Source: Oryza sativa Japonica Group
Taxonomy: Eukaryota; Streptophyta; Magnoliopsida; Poales; Poaceae
DNA: 64,000 nt
Direction of reading: 5' to 3'
Assembly (NCBI RefSeq): GCF_034140825.1
Contig: NC_089035.1
Location: forward strand, 39,589,001 to 39,653,000
The notes beneath the pieces are model-generated. The model worked only from the letters and a program-made list of their open reading frames with translations. It did not search any database and was not told the DNA's origin. Shown here one piece after another: positions 33,309-45,022 of the stretch (position 1 is the first letter of the stretch; every line of letters begins with the position of its first letter). The position numbers and the translations under genes are program-made.

Positions 33309-33848
33309 TACTGTTCTACAGTTGTTGGTTTGTATTTGCTGCAATTGCCGGTGTGCAAAAGTGTGCATTTTCACCTGTACAAAGGGAACATGTATAACTG
33401 ACGATGACAACACAATAAAGTTCTTCACTCGAAAATGTCTCGCACGATCTTAACGAATTGTACTCAAAATTCACGTGATGACTTGCTCCATGTCAACACG
33501 TACTCTGGGCACATACATGATAGATATTCGTAGCCAGAAAAGTTCAGACCGATTGCCACTGTCCATTATAATTCAGCAGATTGCAGTCGCAGATGACCCT
33601 GACCAATGACTATATACATGGACGAACTATTTTCCAACCTTGCATAGTACATAAAGCAATTGATTTTTCAGACACAATCACATTCTCCGTTGTTCTGGCG
33701 TGCCGTGCTTACAAATGTAATAATCGAGTTATCTAGATATACATTTCCTTGAACCTCAATGCCGGCCCCAGTATGTCTTAAGCAGCTAAGAGCCCTGAAC
33801 TACCGGCTTCATCATGGCCATGTAATTCTTGCTCGCGGTAATCGTATC
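33309..33848. other. Convergent intergenic interval
   Basis: Lies between the 3' end of the unknown-function gene and the 3' end of RNase T2 copy 1. Nothing recognisable apart from 3' UTR. Confidence 0.4.
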
Positions 33849-36293
33849 TTAGGATGTGTAAAGATATCCATAGACCTCACTTTCGACTGTTATGATCTCC
33901 CGAGTAGAATTAGCATGTACTGCAATCATGTTCAGACGAATCAGACAATAGGATTAGCATGCGCATCAAGAGTTGGAACAATGATTTACATTCCAGCAAC
34001 TGAACTTACCTATGGGGTCATATGTTGGCAGGGTGATGTATCGAGGGCAATACTTCTTCTTCGATACGTTTTCATTGGTAGCAGTAGTAGTAAGGCAATC
34101 AAGGGGCTGGAAATATACCACCGAGTTTAGCAATATTGTACAGGTTTTCTTTGAAAAAGAAAGATTATAGTATTTTATTGTACAGCATATGCAACATGTG
34201 ACCATGTGAGACATTGCCAAATAACACGTGCAGGACTGCGCACATTCCCAACTTTTGGGGAAAATATTCACATGGGTAGCTAGTTTGGGAAAAATACTCA
34301 CCAGTCAAAATTTATGCAGCACATGTTTAGAAATTTCAACACAACAGATAAAACATTCCTTAATAGGGGCATGAAGAAACACAAGCAGAAAACACTATAT
34401 GATGCATATAATCACCTTGAATTCCGTACAGTTTAGTGGTGTTTCAACAGTGATCAAGTTTTTTGTTTTCACTATTAGGCATACATATAGAAAGATGTAG
34501 CATGTTTGAGGTTGGTAAATGCTTGAGTTTTAGCAAATGAAACTGCAGGCCTGTAGGAACATAATTTCAAAATGTGCATGCTGTTGGTCGTTCATTCTAA
34601 AAGCAGCATAATTTTCATGATACAAACTGTAGGAAGTTGTTCGAAGAACAAAAAGGAGAGCTAACCTTCAAATCTTTGTCAAAGCATAACCTCAGTTCTT
34701 CAACTGAGCCCTTCTTGCAAACAATTTGCGGTGAGGCCCCAAAAGCACATTTGATGGCATCAATGACATCAGTTAGCGCATATTGTTTACCATTTGAAAC
34801 ATGGATACCACCACTTGCCAACATTTCCTGCAATGCGGTGCGATTTAATCAGAGGAAAAAGGACAAGATTTTGTGCCATGGCATGTGGCTCAACTTGGGC
34901 CTTGTCCTTATAACACCCTGACCTATTTGGACAAAAGGCTACTGTTGCTGTAATTTGTGACACAGTGACTTTTGTCTGGAAAGTAAATCAACTCGATGCT
35001 ACAAGCCTACAACTAGTAAGCCCAAGCCCAAATGCTTACCGTGACGTTGTATTTGAAGTAGAGGTCAAGAGCAGTGGTGAAATACTCTAATTCATCCTTA
35101 ACTACCGGGGATGAGCATGTTCCATGTTTCTCTGAGAAAAAAAGAAAGCTGAGTTGAGTAATGACAAATCAGTGCCTAGTAAATATAACTACGTGATATT
35201 TCAAGTGGAATCAATAACTTCCTGTTAGAAAGTTAAACAATAAGAAAGCTCATAACATAAGGTGGAATGATTTGAAGAACATTACCCCACTAAAGATATG
35301 CCGCGAATGATCGAATACCATATGACAAACAGACAGGAAAACAGCACAAAAGGTCAGTTGCAAATCCAAAAGAGGTATACTTGTATAATCCAATCCATTA
35401 GTTCTTGACTTCTGAAACTTTTATATACCTCATGAGCCCAGAAGGGCCCCTTGCCACTGAAGCAAGTGGAAGAGGATGAGCAGTAGAGGGACGGCCAGTA
35501 CTTCTCAAGCGTCGGCTTCAGGGGCAATATCTACACCACAAAAATCGAATGACGAATCCATGCATCGATAAGGTTAGCACCAAAGCACAACCACCTTGTC
35601 ATTGTCACTCTTTCAATTAACCGTGTAAGCATCGAGCATTCGAGCTACAAAGAGGAGGAGCTCTGCAGCCAAGTACCTTGTCCATGTCGAAGCTGGTGTG
35701 GCGGCAGCACGCCGGCCAGGTCCCGTCGTCGTAGTCCGGCCACAGCCCATCTGTTCATCCAGTACGCAAAATACACACGCACACACATCGATCAATCAGA
35801 AATTGATTCGCTCGAGCAGCAAACGGCATCCAAATCGAACGCGAGGGTGGGATTAAACCGATCGATCGAGCAGCCGCGCGGCGCACTTACGGATCGTGAA
35901 CGTCTGGAGCGGCTCCGAGCTGCAAAAGCAACCGCATCAGGGGAAAAAAAATCTCCGAAGGTCGCGGCGCGCGCGCGAAAATCGTAACGACCACCAAAAC
36001 CGGCCGACGAGCGCGCGCGTGCGGCGGCGGCGGTGGGAGGAGACGGGGAGGAGGAGGAGGAGGCTCTACCGGCAGCATCCGTTGATGGCGCAGCAGTGGC
36101 GGGTTGAGGCGCAGATGGTGCCAGGCCACTGCAGCGCCAGCGCGAAGTAGTCGAACTCCCGCTGCTTCTTCCCCACCGCGTGACGCGCCGACGCCGACCG
36201 CGCGACCGCCGCTCCGAACAGATCGGCGGCGACCACCACCACCACCACCGCCCAGATCGCCACCATGCGCGGCGCCTTCCTCGCCGTCGCCAT
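33849..36293 (-). CDS. RNase T2 family ribonuclease (RNS2-like), copy 1
   Basis: Nine exons: 36070-36293, 35891-35919, 35677-35750, 35429-35530, 35286-35289 (4 nt), 35040-35131, 34666-34827, 34010-34106, 33849-33919; 284 residues. T2 RNases cleave RNA through 2',3'-cyclic phosphates in the secretory pathway or vacuole. A hydrophobic signal segment ([20 protein letters not shown], residues 11-30) is followed by [15 protein letters not shown]. The catalytic motifs are intact: FTIHGLWP with His85, and HEWEKHGTC with Glu143, Lys146 and His147. Paired Cys residues ([11 protein letters not shown]) fit the disulfide pattern. The terminal exon adds [10 protein letters not shown] and a short tail. The multi-exon layout fits class II (RNS2-type) genes. 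Confidence 0.93.
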
Positions 36294-37317
36294 CGCCGCC
36301 GCCGCCGCCGCCTCGCCCTCGACTGATTCCGCCTTCCTCTTCTCTGCGGCTTGGTTGTACGGTCAATTCGCTCGGCGTGGCGGCCACGTGGATTTATTTG
36401 GATGCGGTTACCGCGATGGTCGTCTCACTGACAGGTGGGGCCCTCCCGCCGCCAAATCAGAAATTACTGCACCATTTCTGTTTTCAGTTAGTTACAAGTG
36501 ATTTGGTGGTTAGCATTTTTATCGAGAGATATTTTTCCGCAAAATTCATCCATTTCAAACTTTCAAAGTAGTGGGCTTCAAATGGATTGTTATTCGCTTT
36601 GAAGTATTCGAGTTGTTTTCTACACATTTTTTCTCAGAATTCATGTGAATTTTTTTCCAGATTGGTTAAGATAAAGAGCCCTGCAAGGTGAAGCAACCGG
36701 AGGCTGATTACCATTTTGGCCCGGGATGCCATGGCATGTGGATTTGGTAACTTTGGAATATTCCTTATATGATTAAGGCCAAAAGGTGACATTAATCAGC
36801 ATCTGATCAAACAAATCTTAGAACGCAAATAATCCAAGGTCAATCAGAAAGCAGGCGCTTGTACAGCGATAGGTTGAGATGCGTAAAGTGAACGGAACAG
36901 AGAGCACGAAGCTCCCAGACTTCAGCGAAATATTCGCTGAGAACATAAACGCTGTGATGTGATATTCAGCGAAAATATTATAGCTGCTGACAAATTATGA
37001 AATCTAGCACAATGGTTTTGACACAAAAACATGAGATTGGCAATTGTTAACGGCGCGCTTGAATTTGGAAATGACGGGATGCTGCAAATTTGCAGACAAT
37101 TCAGAATTACAGATTTACAGAAACTGAGATGCAGTAAAAGTTCTGCATAACTCAGCATGGGATTTTCAGTTGCTTTATAATCAATTGAATTGCATTATAG
37201 AATTACAGATGCAGACGTTACTGTATGTGTGCCTAGTGGGTTTCTTGCTGTACATCTCATTCCTGAGTCATCAGAGCCGTGTTTATATTGTAGAATACTC
37301 ACAGTGAGATGTGAGAT
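36294..37317. other. Promoter of RNase T2 copy 1 and intergenic DNA
   Basis: About 1 kb between the two RNase genes. AT-rich, with no clear repeat or gene. Confidence 0.5.
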
Positions 37318-39972
37318 CTACTGATATGATTGGTGCTCAACGTTGACTTGGTTACTGATTCCTTCTGTAGAATTGCCAAATGCTGCAAGTGCAACCGGAG
37401 TGTCAGAAAAAGGGAAAACACATGGGATGAACAAGGTATGTTTTCATTGAGAAGGTAAAGTCACATGAATTGCAGAAGATGACTGAAACAATTATACTAT
37501 TGTTCTATTAGCACAAGGCATGCATTTCTCCAGATAATAAGTGTCAAAACTGAGAGAATTATTTCAGAAAACCTATCTTTAAAACAAGAGAAGGTAAAGC
37601 CACATAAATTCAAGAAGAAGATGATTAAATGAACTATATTGTTCAATTAGTACTATTTCAGAAAACCTAGTACTATTTCAGAAGTTCAGAAAACATAGTT
37701 TCTATTGCATGTACTGTCTGTTCATTTCAGTGACTGATAATTGGCACAAACAGATAACTCACCGTGTGGTTTATATGATGGTAAAGTGACGTATCGAGGG
37801 CAATGGTTTCTTCTAACAGAGTTCTCACCCTCAACTAAGCAATCGCGAGGCTGCAAAAATACGCTATTTAGTTCAATTATGAATTTGAGAAATGCTCAGA
37901 AGAATCTGCACTTGACGATAAATGTTTATCACGAAAGCCACATAGTAAAAATAATAATTTCAAGGACACTTGAGAGCTGGGAGCCTGGGATATCCATTCC
38001 AGTTGTCTATCTCAACACTCTATGTTTAGCCGTTTTGAAAAAATATGTATGTTTTGTTATTGCATAATCTAGGGCCTACTGTGACTCGATTAAAAATTAG
38101 GCCCTGCCCTTCTAATATCACTATAACAGGAGAAATTCCTACTTTGACCGATTTAATCAAATCTGAATATGTAAGGACATGATGACATAATAATGTGCTT
38201 CACTCACAAATACATCAAAATTACCTGATAATCCTTGTGGAAGCAGAGCCTCAGTTCTTGAACTGAGCCGTTTTTACACACAATAGATGGCATTGCCCCA
38301 AAGGAAAATTCAATAGCAGAGACGATATGACCAACTAAGTATTTCCTGCCTCCTCTAGGATAAATATGTGCTTTCTTCAGAGCTTTCTGCAAGACCAGAG
38401 TGAGAACTATATCAATGTGCTGAGGAAATGTTACAACCTCAAATACCTTGCGCATATGTATATAATATTGAATTAAGATTCTTTTTTGACGCGGGATATT
38501 GAATTAAGATGGGAGGTGATTATTTATAGTTTCACGAATTCATATCATGAAACCAAATACTATCCACTAACCGTCACATTATATTTGCTGTAAAGGTACA
38601 GTGCTGTAGAGAAGTAGTCGTATTCATCCTGTATTTCAGGGTAACCACATGTTCCATGAGTTTCTGCCCAAAAATGTGGAGTATTAGATACAATAAAAAT
38701 GGAGCCGCATCATCTGGCACGCTTAGGAAAGTTTAGGTTGGGATGCTCCTGCCAATTAGAGGTCAAACCTTTTCATGCAGCTTCTGAACTGTCTGTTTGT
38801 GACCAGATAAATTATACGTAAAAAAGACATAAAGCAGTCCCTTTTTAATACATACGAGGAACTAACTAAATTTGTCATGTTCAAAAAAACTCATGGAATG
38901 CAGTCAGTCTGTCTTCAGTGATTCGAGGACAGGAATTATTCATGGTGTAAGAAACTATAAAGATTCTTTTCTCAAGCATTGGCAACATGATATTTTAAAC
39001 AAAAGGAATTTTGTAGTACTTATCTTATCTAGGAATAACAATTTTGACAACATTAAGGAGCAGAACAACAAGTTCAGAAATCACATACCCCACTGACGAA
39101 TGTCGAGTAAAGCATCAGCACATGAACAAGAGTCAAGAGGAAAAAAGGGTAAGATGTCAGTAATTTCTCCTCATCAAATCACATATCTCATTTAGATACC
39201 AATGTCTACCTCATGCACCCAAAATGGCCTTTTCCCACCAAAGCAGGTTGAGAAAGAGCCGCAGTACAAGGACGGCCAGTACTCCTCGAGTATCGTCTTC
39301 AACCTCGAGATCTGTCACAAGGTAAAACCAGATAAATACACACCCACATTGACATGCCAATCTTACAGCAAGAAGCTAGCAGTTCTTCATCAAATTGGGG
39401 GGGAAAACGACCACATCCCAATATCCCATTCTGAAGATAAGATGGGTGGTTGGCAGCCACCTTGTTGCCGTCGAATGTGGTTGGCCTGCAGCAGGATGGC
39501 CATCCCCCATAGCTGTACTGCGGCCACAGCCCATCTATTCCAACAATTTAAGAATATGAATTCACGAATTGATACAATCGATTATAAATTTAGCTTCTGA
39601 TCCGCAAGAACTCATACACACTTACGGATCGTGAAGAATTTGAGCGGATGTGAGCTGCAGAGACGGAAAAGGGGGAGAAGCACCAGGTGAGCAAATCAAT
39701 CCAAGCTGACAATGGCGAAACTAGCCAAGAAAGGGAGGGATGGGGGGTCACCGGCAGCAGCCATTGGAGCTGCAGCAATGGCTGGTCTGGCGGCAGACGG
39801 TGCCCGGCCACTGCAGCGCCAGCACGTAGTAGTCGAACCCGGCCCACCGCCGCTTCCTCCCGACCCCTCCCGCCGCCGACGCCCGCGGCGGCAGCAGCGC
39901 GCCGGACATCACGGCGACGGCGAGGCAGAGCGCCGAGAGAGAGATCACCAGCCGCTGCCTCTTCTCCTCCAT
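37318..39972 (-). CDS. RNase T2 family protein (RNS2-like), copy 2, catalytic Lys replaced
   Basis: Nine exons: 39752-39972, 39626-39654, 39461-39534, 39210-39311, 39089-39092 (4 nt), 38572-38663, 38225-38386, 37763-37850, 37318-37382; 278 residues. Internal exons have the same lengths as copy 1 (29, 74, 102, 4, 92, 162). The N-terminus has a signal segment ([20 protein letters not shown]), then [15 protein letters not shown] and the first catalytic motif FTIHGLWP (His84). The second motif reads HEWETHGTC, with Thr145 where T2 enzymes have the catalytic Lys. The Glu and His of that motif are kept. The last exon encodes [18 protein letters not shown]. Tandem paralogue of the gene downstream. 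Confidence 0.93.
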
Positions 39973-40839
39973 CCTCCTCCTCCCGCGCGGCCGCGTTTTC
40001 TTGGCTTGTCACCCGGATCTTGTACTGGTAGTTGTACTGTCCATTACCGCATCAATCGCAGAAAATTGGAGTAGCTTGGAGAGCATGGCAAGGTATGATT
40101 TTGACTTGGATTATTAGCTTAAACATCGCATCGGGGTTAACGTCGATGATCTATCTTGGCGGCCTTGCTGCAGAGTTGCAGATGGCTTGGTTTGGTGGTG
40201 AAGTTTGCACTTAGCACAAAGCTACGTGAAAGCTGCTTGCCATGTCATTTCTGGGCTTCGTTTGCTTCCATGGAGGGTGCAGAAAATCATCTGCAAGCTA
40301 CTATTGCTTTGCCGATGTGAGCGGCAAGGGAGGATTTAAAAGATTTTTTTTTGTTTATTTGGGAGGATAAACTTGAATTTGTTAAAATGCAAGTGAAATT
40401 TATGCAAATTTTGAAAGAATGTATGCAAATCTACAAGCTCTTTCTCCTTTTCCTTGTTTACAGGCGCCCGATTGTCTTTCAGTGTTCCACCTATTTCCTG
40501 TTACCCTGATGACTAACAGGTATTAGTTGTAAAATATATTTTTCCCTTCTAATATATCGATGCGCAAGGATTGTGCGCGTTCAGAAAAAGAAAAAAGAAG
40601 AAGAAAGGGAGGTAAAAAAAAAAAGGCTCAAACTCGTTGGAAACGAAAGGAGCCCAATCTGAAGAAGGCCAAACTTGGGCCCAAATTGAGCCCATATAAT
40701 GAGGTGGGCCTGTGGGGCCCACTAAGCACTAAGGAGACAAAAGAGTCGCTCCCACGACTCCATCGTCTTCTCCTTTCCCCCGCCGTTGCCGCCTCTTCCC
40801 CTCTCGTCTCCGGCCACAAGTCCACCGCGGGAGATCAAC
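39973..40839. promoter_or_regulatory. Head-to-head promoter region (RNase copy 2 and 86-residue gene)
   Basis: 867 bases separate the two start codons. On the right side, at 40651-40722, there are repeated TGGGCC/GGCCCA site II motifs (GAGCCCA, TTGGGCCC, GTGGGCC, GGGGCCCAC), which in plants drive housekeeping, ribosomal and mitochondrial protein genes. A CATATAAT stretch at 40693-40700 may act as TATA. Confidence 0.5.
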
Positions 40840-42563
40840 ATGGTTGTGGCGCTGCCGGCCTTCACCGACAACCTCAAGGTCAGTTACCTCCTCTCCGGTA
40901 GATGGCATCGAGGTCTCCGTAGAGCGAGCCGCGCTGTCCTCCCCTCGCATATTTCGGCTGGCGCTGAGACCTAATGTAACCTGGATCCACCCATGGCGGC
41001 GGCGCGGGCGCGGTGCCCCGTGGAATAGGAGCTTGTGCGCGTGTGCTCTCTGCAAAGCACCAGGTGGAGTGGAGGGATGTGTGGTGTTTTGGGTTTCGGC
41101 TGGAGCCGTCGCCCATCAGGTTCTCCTCGTGGGCATGAGCTTTCGTTCACAGGTGGTGTACCAGTGTTGGTGTAGCCGCAGTCAGAGTGGGTGATCGCCG
41201 AGATGGGGTCTATTTGGTTGTCTGCTGATTGAGAATGTGCATACTGCAGCTGGTTGAAACCGTCAGATACCAGAGCGACATGCGTGTTTATCTTGCCTTT
41301 AGGCTTTGATACTGATGAAATGTGAGTCTGATCCTAGAGATAGCATAACCTGCATGTGGTCGTTTGTAGCGTGGCCTGCAGGAGGTCGTTTGTAGCAGCT
41401 GGGATACCACGGGCAAGGGACGAGCTGTTGGCTTTTTGCAAACGTGTAGTACATCCATTCACGGTAGAGCCAGTTAGGCCAGTTAGGTTCAGTATAGAGA
41501 GATTCACATCAGTCCTTGATGTGGACTAGCTTCATGAGTTGTGAAACTCTAGAGTTGTAATAAACAGTGGTGTGCTGATGGATCTAGATGGCATATTGAT
41601 GATCGAATACAATTATACAGCAGTAGATATATATTTTGAGTTGCCTTTGCTACGTATTGTGATTCTGGTAGTGTATTCATCCTGCCAATGATTCCTCATA
41701 ATACCCCCAAAAATTGTAGGGATACAGAATCTGCAGTGACATGCTGATTGAATGGTGAAAAATCAAGTTTTTTTGATTATTTCATTATTGCAGCAAGCAG
41801 CATATCTGTGTTTATATTGCACTGAGCGAAGGAAGCTGTATACATTTGTTTCCCCTTGAAAAGGAATGGAGTCTATAATTGAAACATCTAGATAGCTATC
41901 CAATATGAATCCTGTTCTACATCTAGCCTATAGTTTCGGTCTCTTAGTTTGGAATTACATTAATAAGATAAGATTTTTGAGCTTCAACCTACCATAATAA
42001 GCCTATAGTTTCGGTCTCTTAGCCTTGCTGAACTTTATCTTACAATTCTTCTATGGGGTGGGGATTTTCAAGAGAACTGTATTGAATAGCAAGTTCAACT
42101 TCAACATACCGTAAATCCAATCATACCTTCTTGGTTCATGTTCCACATGATAGTTGTATACTGATCTTTCATGGTGTTTCTTTGTTATGTGATTTAACTC
42201 TATTCTGTCCGAGAAATCAAGTCTTTTCCTCTCTGGTGTGTGGTAAAACATCTATATTTTCCTTCAATTCTCGTCTTCAAATTGCTAAAGCTTCATATAA
42301 TGCTGTTGTTGCTTATTAAGCATGCACTGTTCTGATCACAGGACAGGGATCGCAAACTGAGGATATTTTCTGGAAATGAGCATCCATTCCATGATCGCCC
42401 TCTTGAACCTTTTGTGATGCCACCACGCCAAGTGCGTGAGATGCGTCCCCGGGCAAGACGTGTACTGATAAGGGCGCAGAAGAAAGAGCAGGACAGAGCA
42501 GCAGCGGCATCAACCAAAGATGAAGAAAATGTTAAGAATGCCAAATCCGAGATCACTGCATAG
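40840..42563 (+). CDS. Small basic protein of unknown function (86 residues)
   Basis: Two exons: 40840-40878 and 42342-42563, with phase 0 at the join. It starts MVVALPAFTDNLK and continues DRDRKLRIFSGNEHPFHDRP and VMPPRQVREMRPRARRVLIR, then a charged Ala-rich tail ending KSEITA. It is rich in Arg and Lys with no membrane segment or known domain that I can name. Support comes from clean splice sites, a 3' UTR-like flank and a site II promoter. The 1.46-kb intron could hold an additional in-phase exon; none was found. Confidence 0.7.
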
Positions 42564-43161
42564 ATGCACATTCAGATGTGTGTTGTGTGGGTGGAGATTG
42601 CTACTACTCCTACATTGCAAATCTACCTGTTGCTTTTTTTTGAAGGATCCATGTATCTTTTATTTCTTTGACATGTAGCCTGTTGGATTCAATAGACAGT
42701 AGAATCATACAACCTGGAAATGAGCAGCTCAATCTGAATGTCTATTTTGTGTCTTACAGTATGTAACTAAAACCTGGTGTCGCTTGGAATAAAATCCTCA
42801 TCTGCTTTGATTTCCTCTGTTGTTGGTCAGTATAAGAGTCCATCATAATATGTTCCATGGAAATGCTGATAATTCCATCGAAGATTTGGATTCAAACTTA
42901 TCTCGAAAGTGAAGGCGATGATTCTTGGAAATGAGGCTTATAGGCCTTGTTTGGCACAGTTCCCGTCTTTCGGTTCTTAGATTCATAATAGATTTGAAGT
43001 TTGTATGTTGAATTATAATGATTTAAAAATTTATATTTCATCTAAAATGGGAAAAAGATGATTTATCTAGATGTTATCAACGCAATCGTGGATCTAAATT
43101 CATAAATGTGTTGAAAATAACTGGCAATTTAGTTTAGGGGAAAAAGAGAAAAGTTTCATAT
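42564..43161. other. 3' UTR and intergenic DNA
   Basis: 3' UTR of the 86-residue gene to about 42800. A possible MITE remnant starts AGGCCTTGTTTGGCACAG at 42952, with no clear partner end. Confidence 0.4.
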
Positions 43162-43216
43162 TGGCCCAAAAATAATCAGGCCCAGTCCAGTGCGCCATCA
43201 AGGCCTTAAACCCTAG
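43162..43216 (+). promoter_or_regulatory. Site II motifs plus telo-box upstream of the PPR gene
   Basis: TGGCCCA (43162-43168), AGGCCCA (43178-43184) and AAACCCTAG (43208-43216) lie 110-170 bases before the ATG. The combination is common for plant organelle-protein and ribosomal genes. Confidence 0.55.
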
Positions 43217-43327
43217 AAAGCAAGAAAGAAACCTTCCGCCTCCCACCTCGACTCGACCAGTGACTCCTCCGCCTCCACACATTACAGCTACCACGCCGCC
43301 GCCGCCGCCGCCGCCGACGAGGAGGAG

Positions 43328-45022
43328 ATGTGGCGGCGTTCGGGAGCTCGTGCTCTCCTCCTCCTCCGCTCCTCCATCCACAGGCCTCTCCCGCCGCCGC
43401 CATCTCCACTTCGAGCCTTAACCCGAGCGCCACCGCCTCCCCGCCCCCTCTCCCGCTTCCTCTCCTCCTCCCCGGAGCCCCTCCCGGATGCCGGCGGCGG
43501 CGCTGCTTCCGCGTCCTCTGATCCCACCGATGCCGGGGAGGATGGCCTCGCCTCTGATCCCACCGAAGCCGGGGAGGACAACCTGGCCTCGCTCTGGGAG
43601 GAGGACGCCGGGGACGCCGACGACGTCTTCGCCGCCGACGCCTCCCCCGACCCCGCCGATGCTGTGGTCGACGAGGTGCTGGCCGCGCGCGTCGGCGCCG
43701 TCGTGGAGTCCACCCCCGAGGATCAGATCCCCTCCGCCCTCGCCGACATGGTCGTGGACTTCAACGAGCCACTCCTCGCCGCCATTCTCGTGTCCGCCGC
43801 CGAGAGCTGCTCCGGTAAAAAGCTGCTCCGCCTGTTCAAATCTGCCGGGAAGAACAACCCCGCGGCCAAGAGCCTCGCCAATCTTGAGATAGTCGTCGAC
43901 AAGATCGCTGATTCCGATGAGATCGACAAGATGGATGTATATTTGCTCTGGGATTTGGTTAAGGAAATGGGAGCTGTGCCTGGATCAGTGAATACACAGG
44001 TGCTGAATAAACTGCTTGCGATGTTCTGGAAGCTCGAGAAGTCAAAGGCTGCATTGGAGGCGTTTGACATGTTCAGTGAGTTAGGATGCGCTCCGGATGG
44101 CGACAGCTATTATCTGGCGATTCAAGCAGCTGGGAGGAAGTCCATGGTTGATGCTGCATGGAGAGTTTGCGATGGGATGATTAGCTCTGGCTGCTTCCCC
44201 GATGGCGAGAAGGTCGGTGACATTGTGATGTTCTTTTGCAAGAAGAAGAAGGTGAAGGAGGCACATTCAGTATACATAACTGCAAAGGAAAAGAAGGTGC
44301 AGGCTCCGACCTCGGCCTTAACTTTCCTTGTTAGCGCTTTGGCGAGGAATGACGAGACCATTAATACAGCTCTTGAGCTGCTGGAAGAGTACCAGGGGGA
44401 ATCTCTTAAGGATGCTGGCCAGTCCTATGCTGCGGTTATACATGGTTTGTGTAATACAAACAACGTGGAAGATGCAAAGAAAGTGCTGATGAGGATGGTA
44501 AATCTAGGCCCAGCTCCTGGTAGCGCAGTGTTTAACTTTGTCATCACGGCATTGTCTAAAAATGGAGAAATGGAGGATGCAAAGGGTTTGATGAGAGTGA
44601 TGGAGAACCAAGGGATCTGCCCCGACATTTATACATACAGTGTGATCATGAGTGGCTACGCCAAAGGAGGCATGATGGATGAAGCCCATGCACTACTTCG
44701 TGATGCTAAGAGGATTCATCCAAGACTAAGCAGGGTTACATATCACACACTTATTCGTGGTTACTGCAAGATGGAGGAGTTTGAGAAGGCCTTGGAGTGC
44801 CTAAAGGAGATGAAGGAAGATGGGATGGAGCCAAATATGGATGAGTACAACAAACTTATCCAGTCACTTTGTCTCAAGGCTTTGGACTGGAGAACTGCTG
44901 AGAATCTCCTGAAGGAAATGGAGGATGGTGGATTATGCCTTAAAGGCACTACTCGAAGCCTTATAGCAGCAGTCAAGGAATTGGAAATGGATGAGCTGTC
45001 AAAAGCCAGCCAAGAAGCATAG
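43328..45022 (+). CDS. Pentatricopeptide repeat protein, P class, mitochondrial type
   Basis: Single exon, 564 residues. The Arg/Ser/Pro-rich N-terminus (MWRRSGARALLLLRSSIHRP) lacks acidic residues and suits an organelle presequence. An acidic linker follows, then about nine PPR motifs of 35 residues between residues 220 and 535, for example FNFVITALSKNGEMEDAKGL, YSVIMSGYAKGGMMDEAHAL and YHTLIRGYCKMEEFEKALEC. No E, DYW or SMR domain follows, so it is a P-class protein expected to bind organellar RNA; the target is unknown. The linker repeats SDPT(D/E)AGED(G/N)LAS twice. Intronless structure is typical of the family. Confidence 0.95.
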   Translation: MWRRSGARALLLLRSSIHRPLPPPPSPLRALTRAPPPPRPLSRFLSSSPEPLPDAGGGAASASSDPTDAGEDGLASDPTEAGEDNLASLWEEDAGDADDVFAADASPDPADAVVDEVLAARVGAVVESTPEDQIPSALADMVVDFNEPLLAAILVSAAESCSGKKLLRLFKSAGKNNPAAKSLANLEIVVDKIADSDEIDKMDVYLLWDLVKEMGAVPGSVNTQVLNKLLAMFWKLEKSKAALEAFDMFSELGCAPDGDSYYLAIQAAGRKSMVDAAWRVCDGMISSGCFPDGEKVGDIVMFFCKKKKVKEAHSVYITAKEKKVQAPTSALTFLVSALARNDETINTALELLEEYQGESLKDAGQSYAAVIHGLCNTNNVEDAKKVLMRMVNLGPAPGSAVFNFVITALSKNGEMEDAKGLMRVMENQGICPDIYTYSVIMSGYAKGGMMDEAHALLRDAKRIHPRLSRVTYHTLIRGYCKMEEFEKALECLKEMKEDGMEPNMDEYNKLIQSLCLKALDWRTAENLLKEMEDGGLCLKGTTRSLIAAVKELEMDELSKASQEA

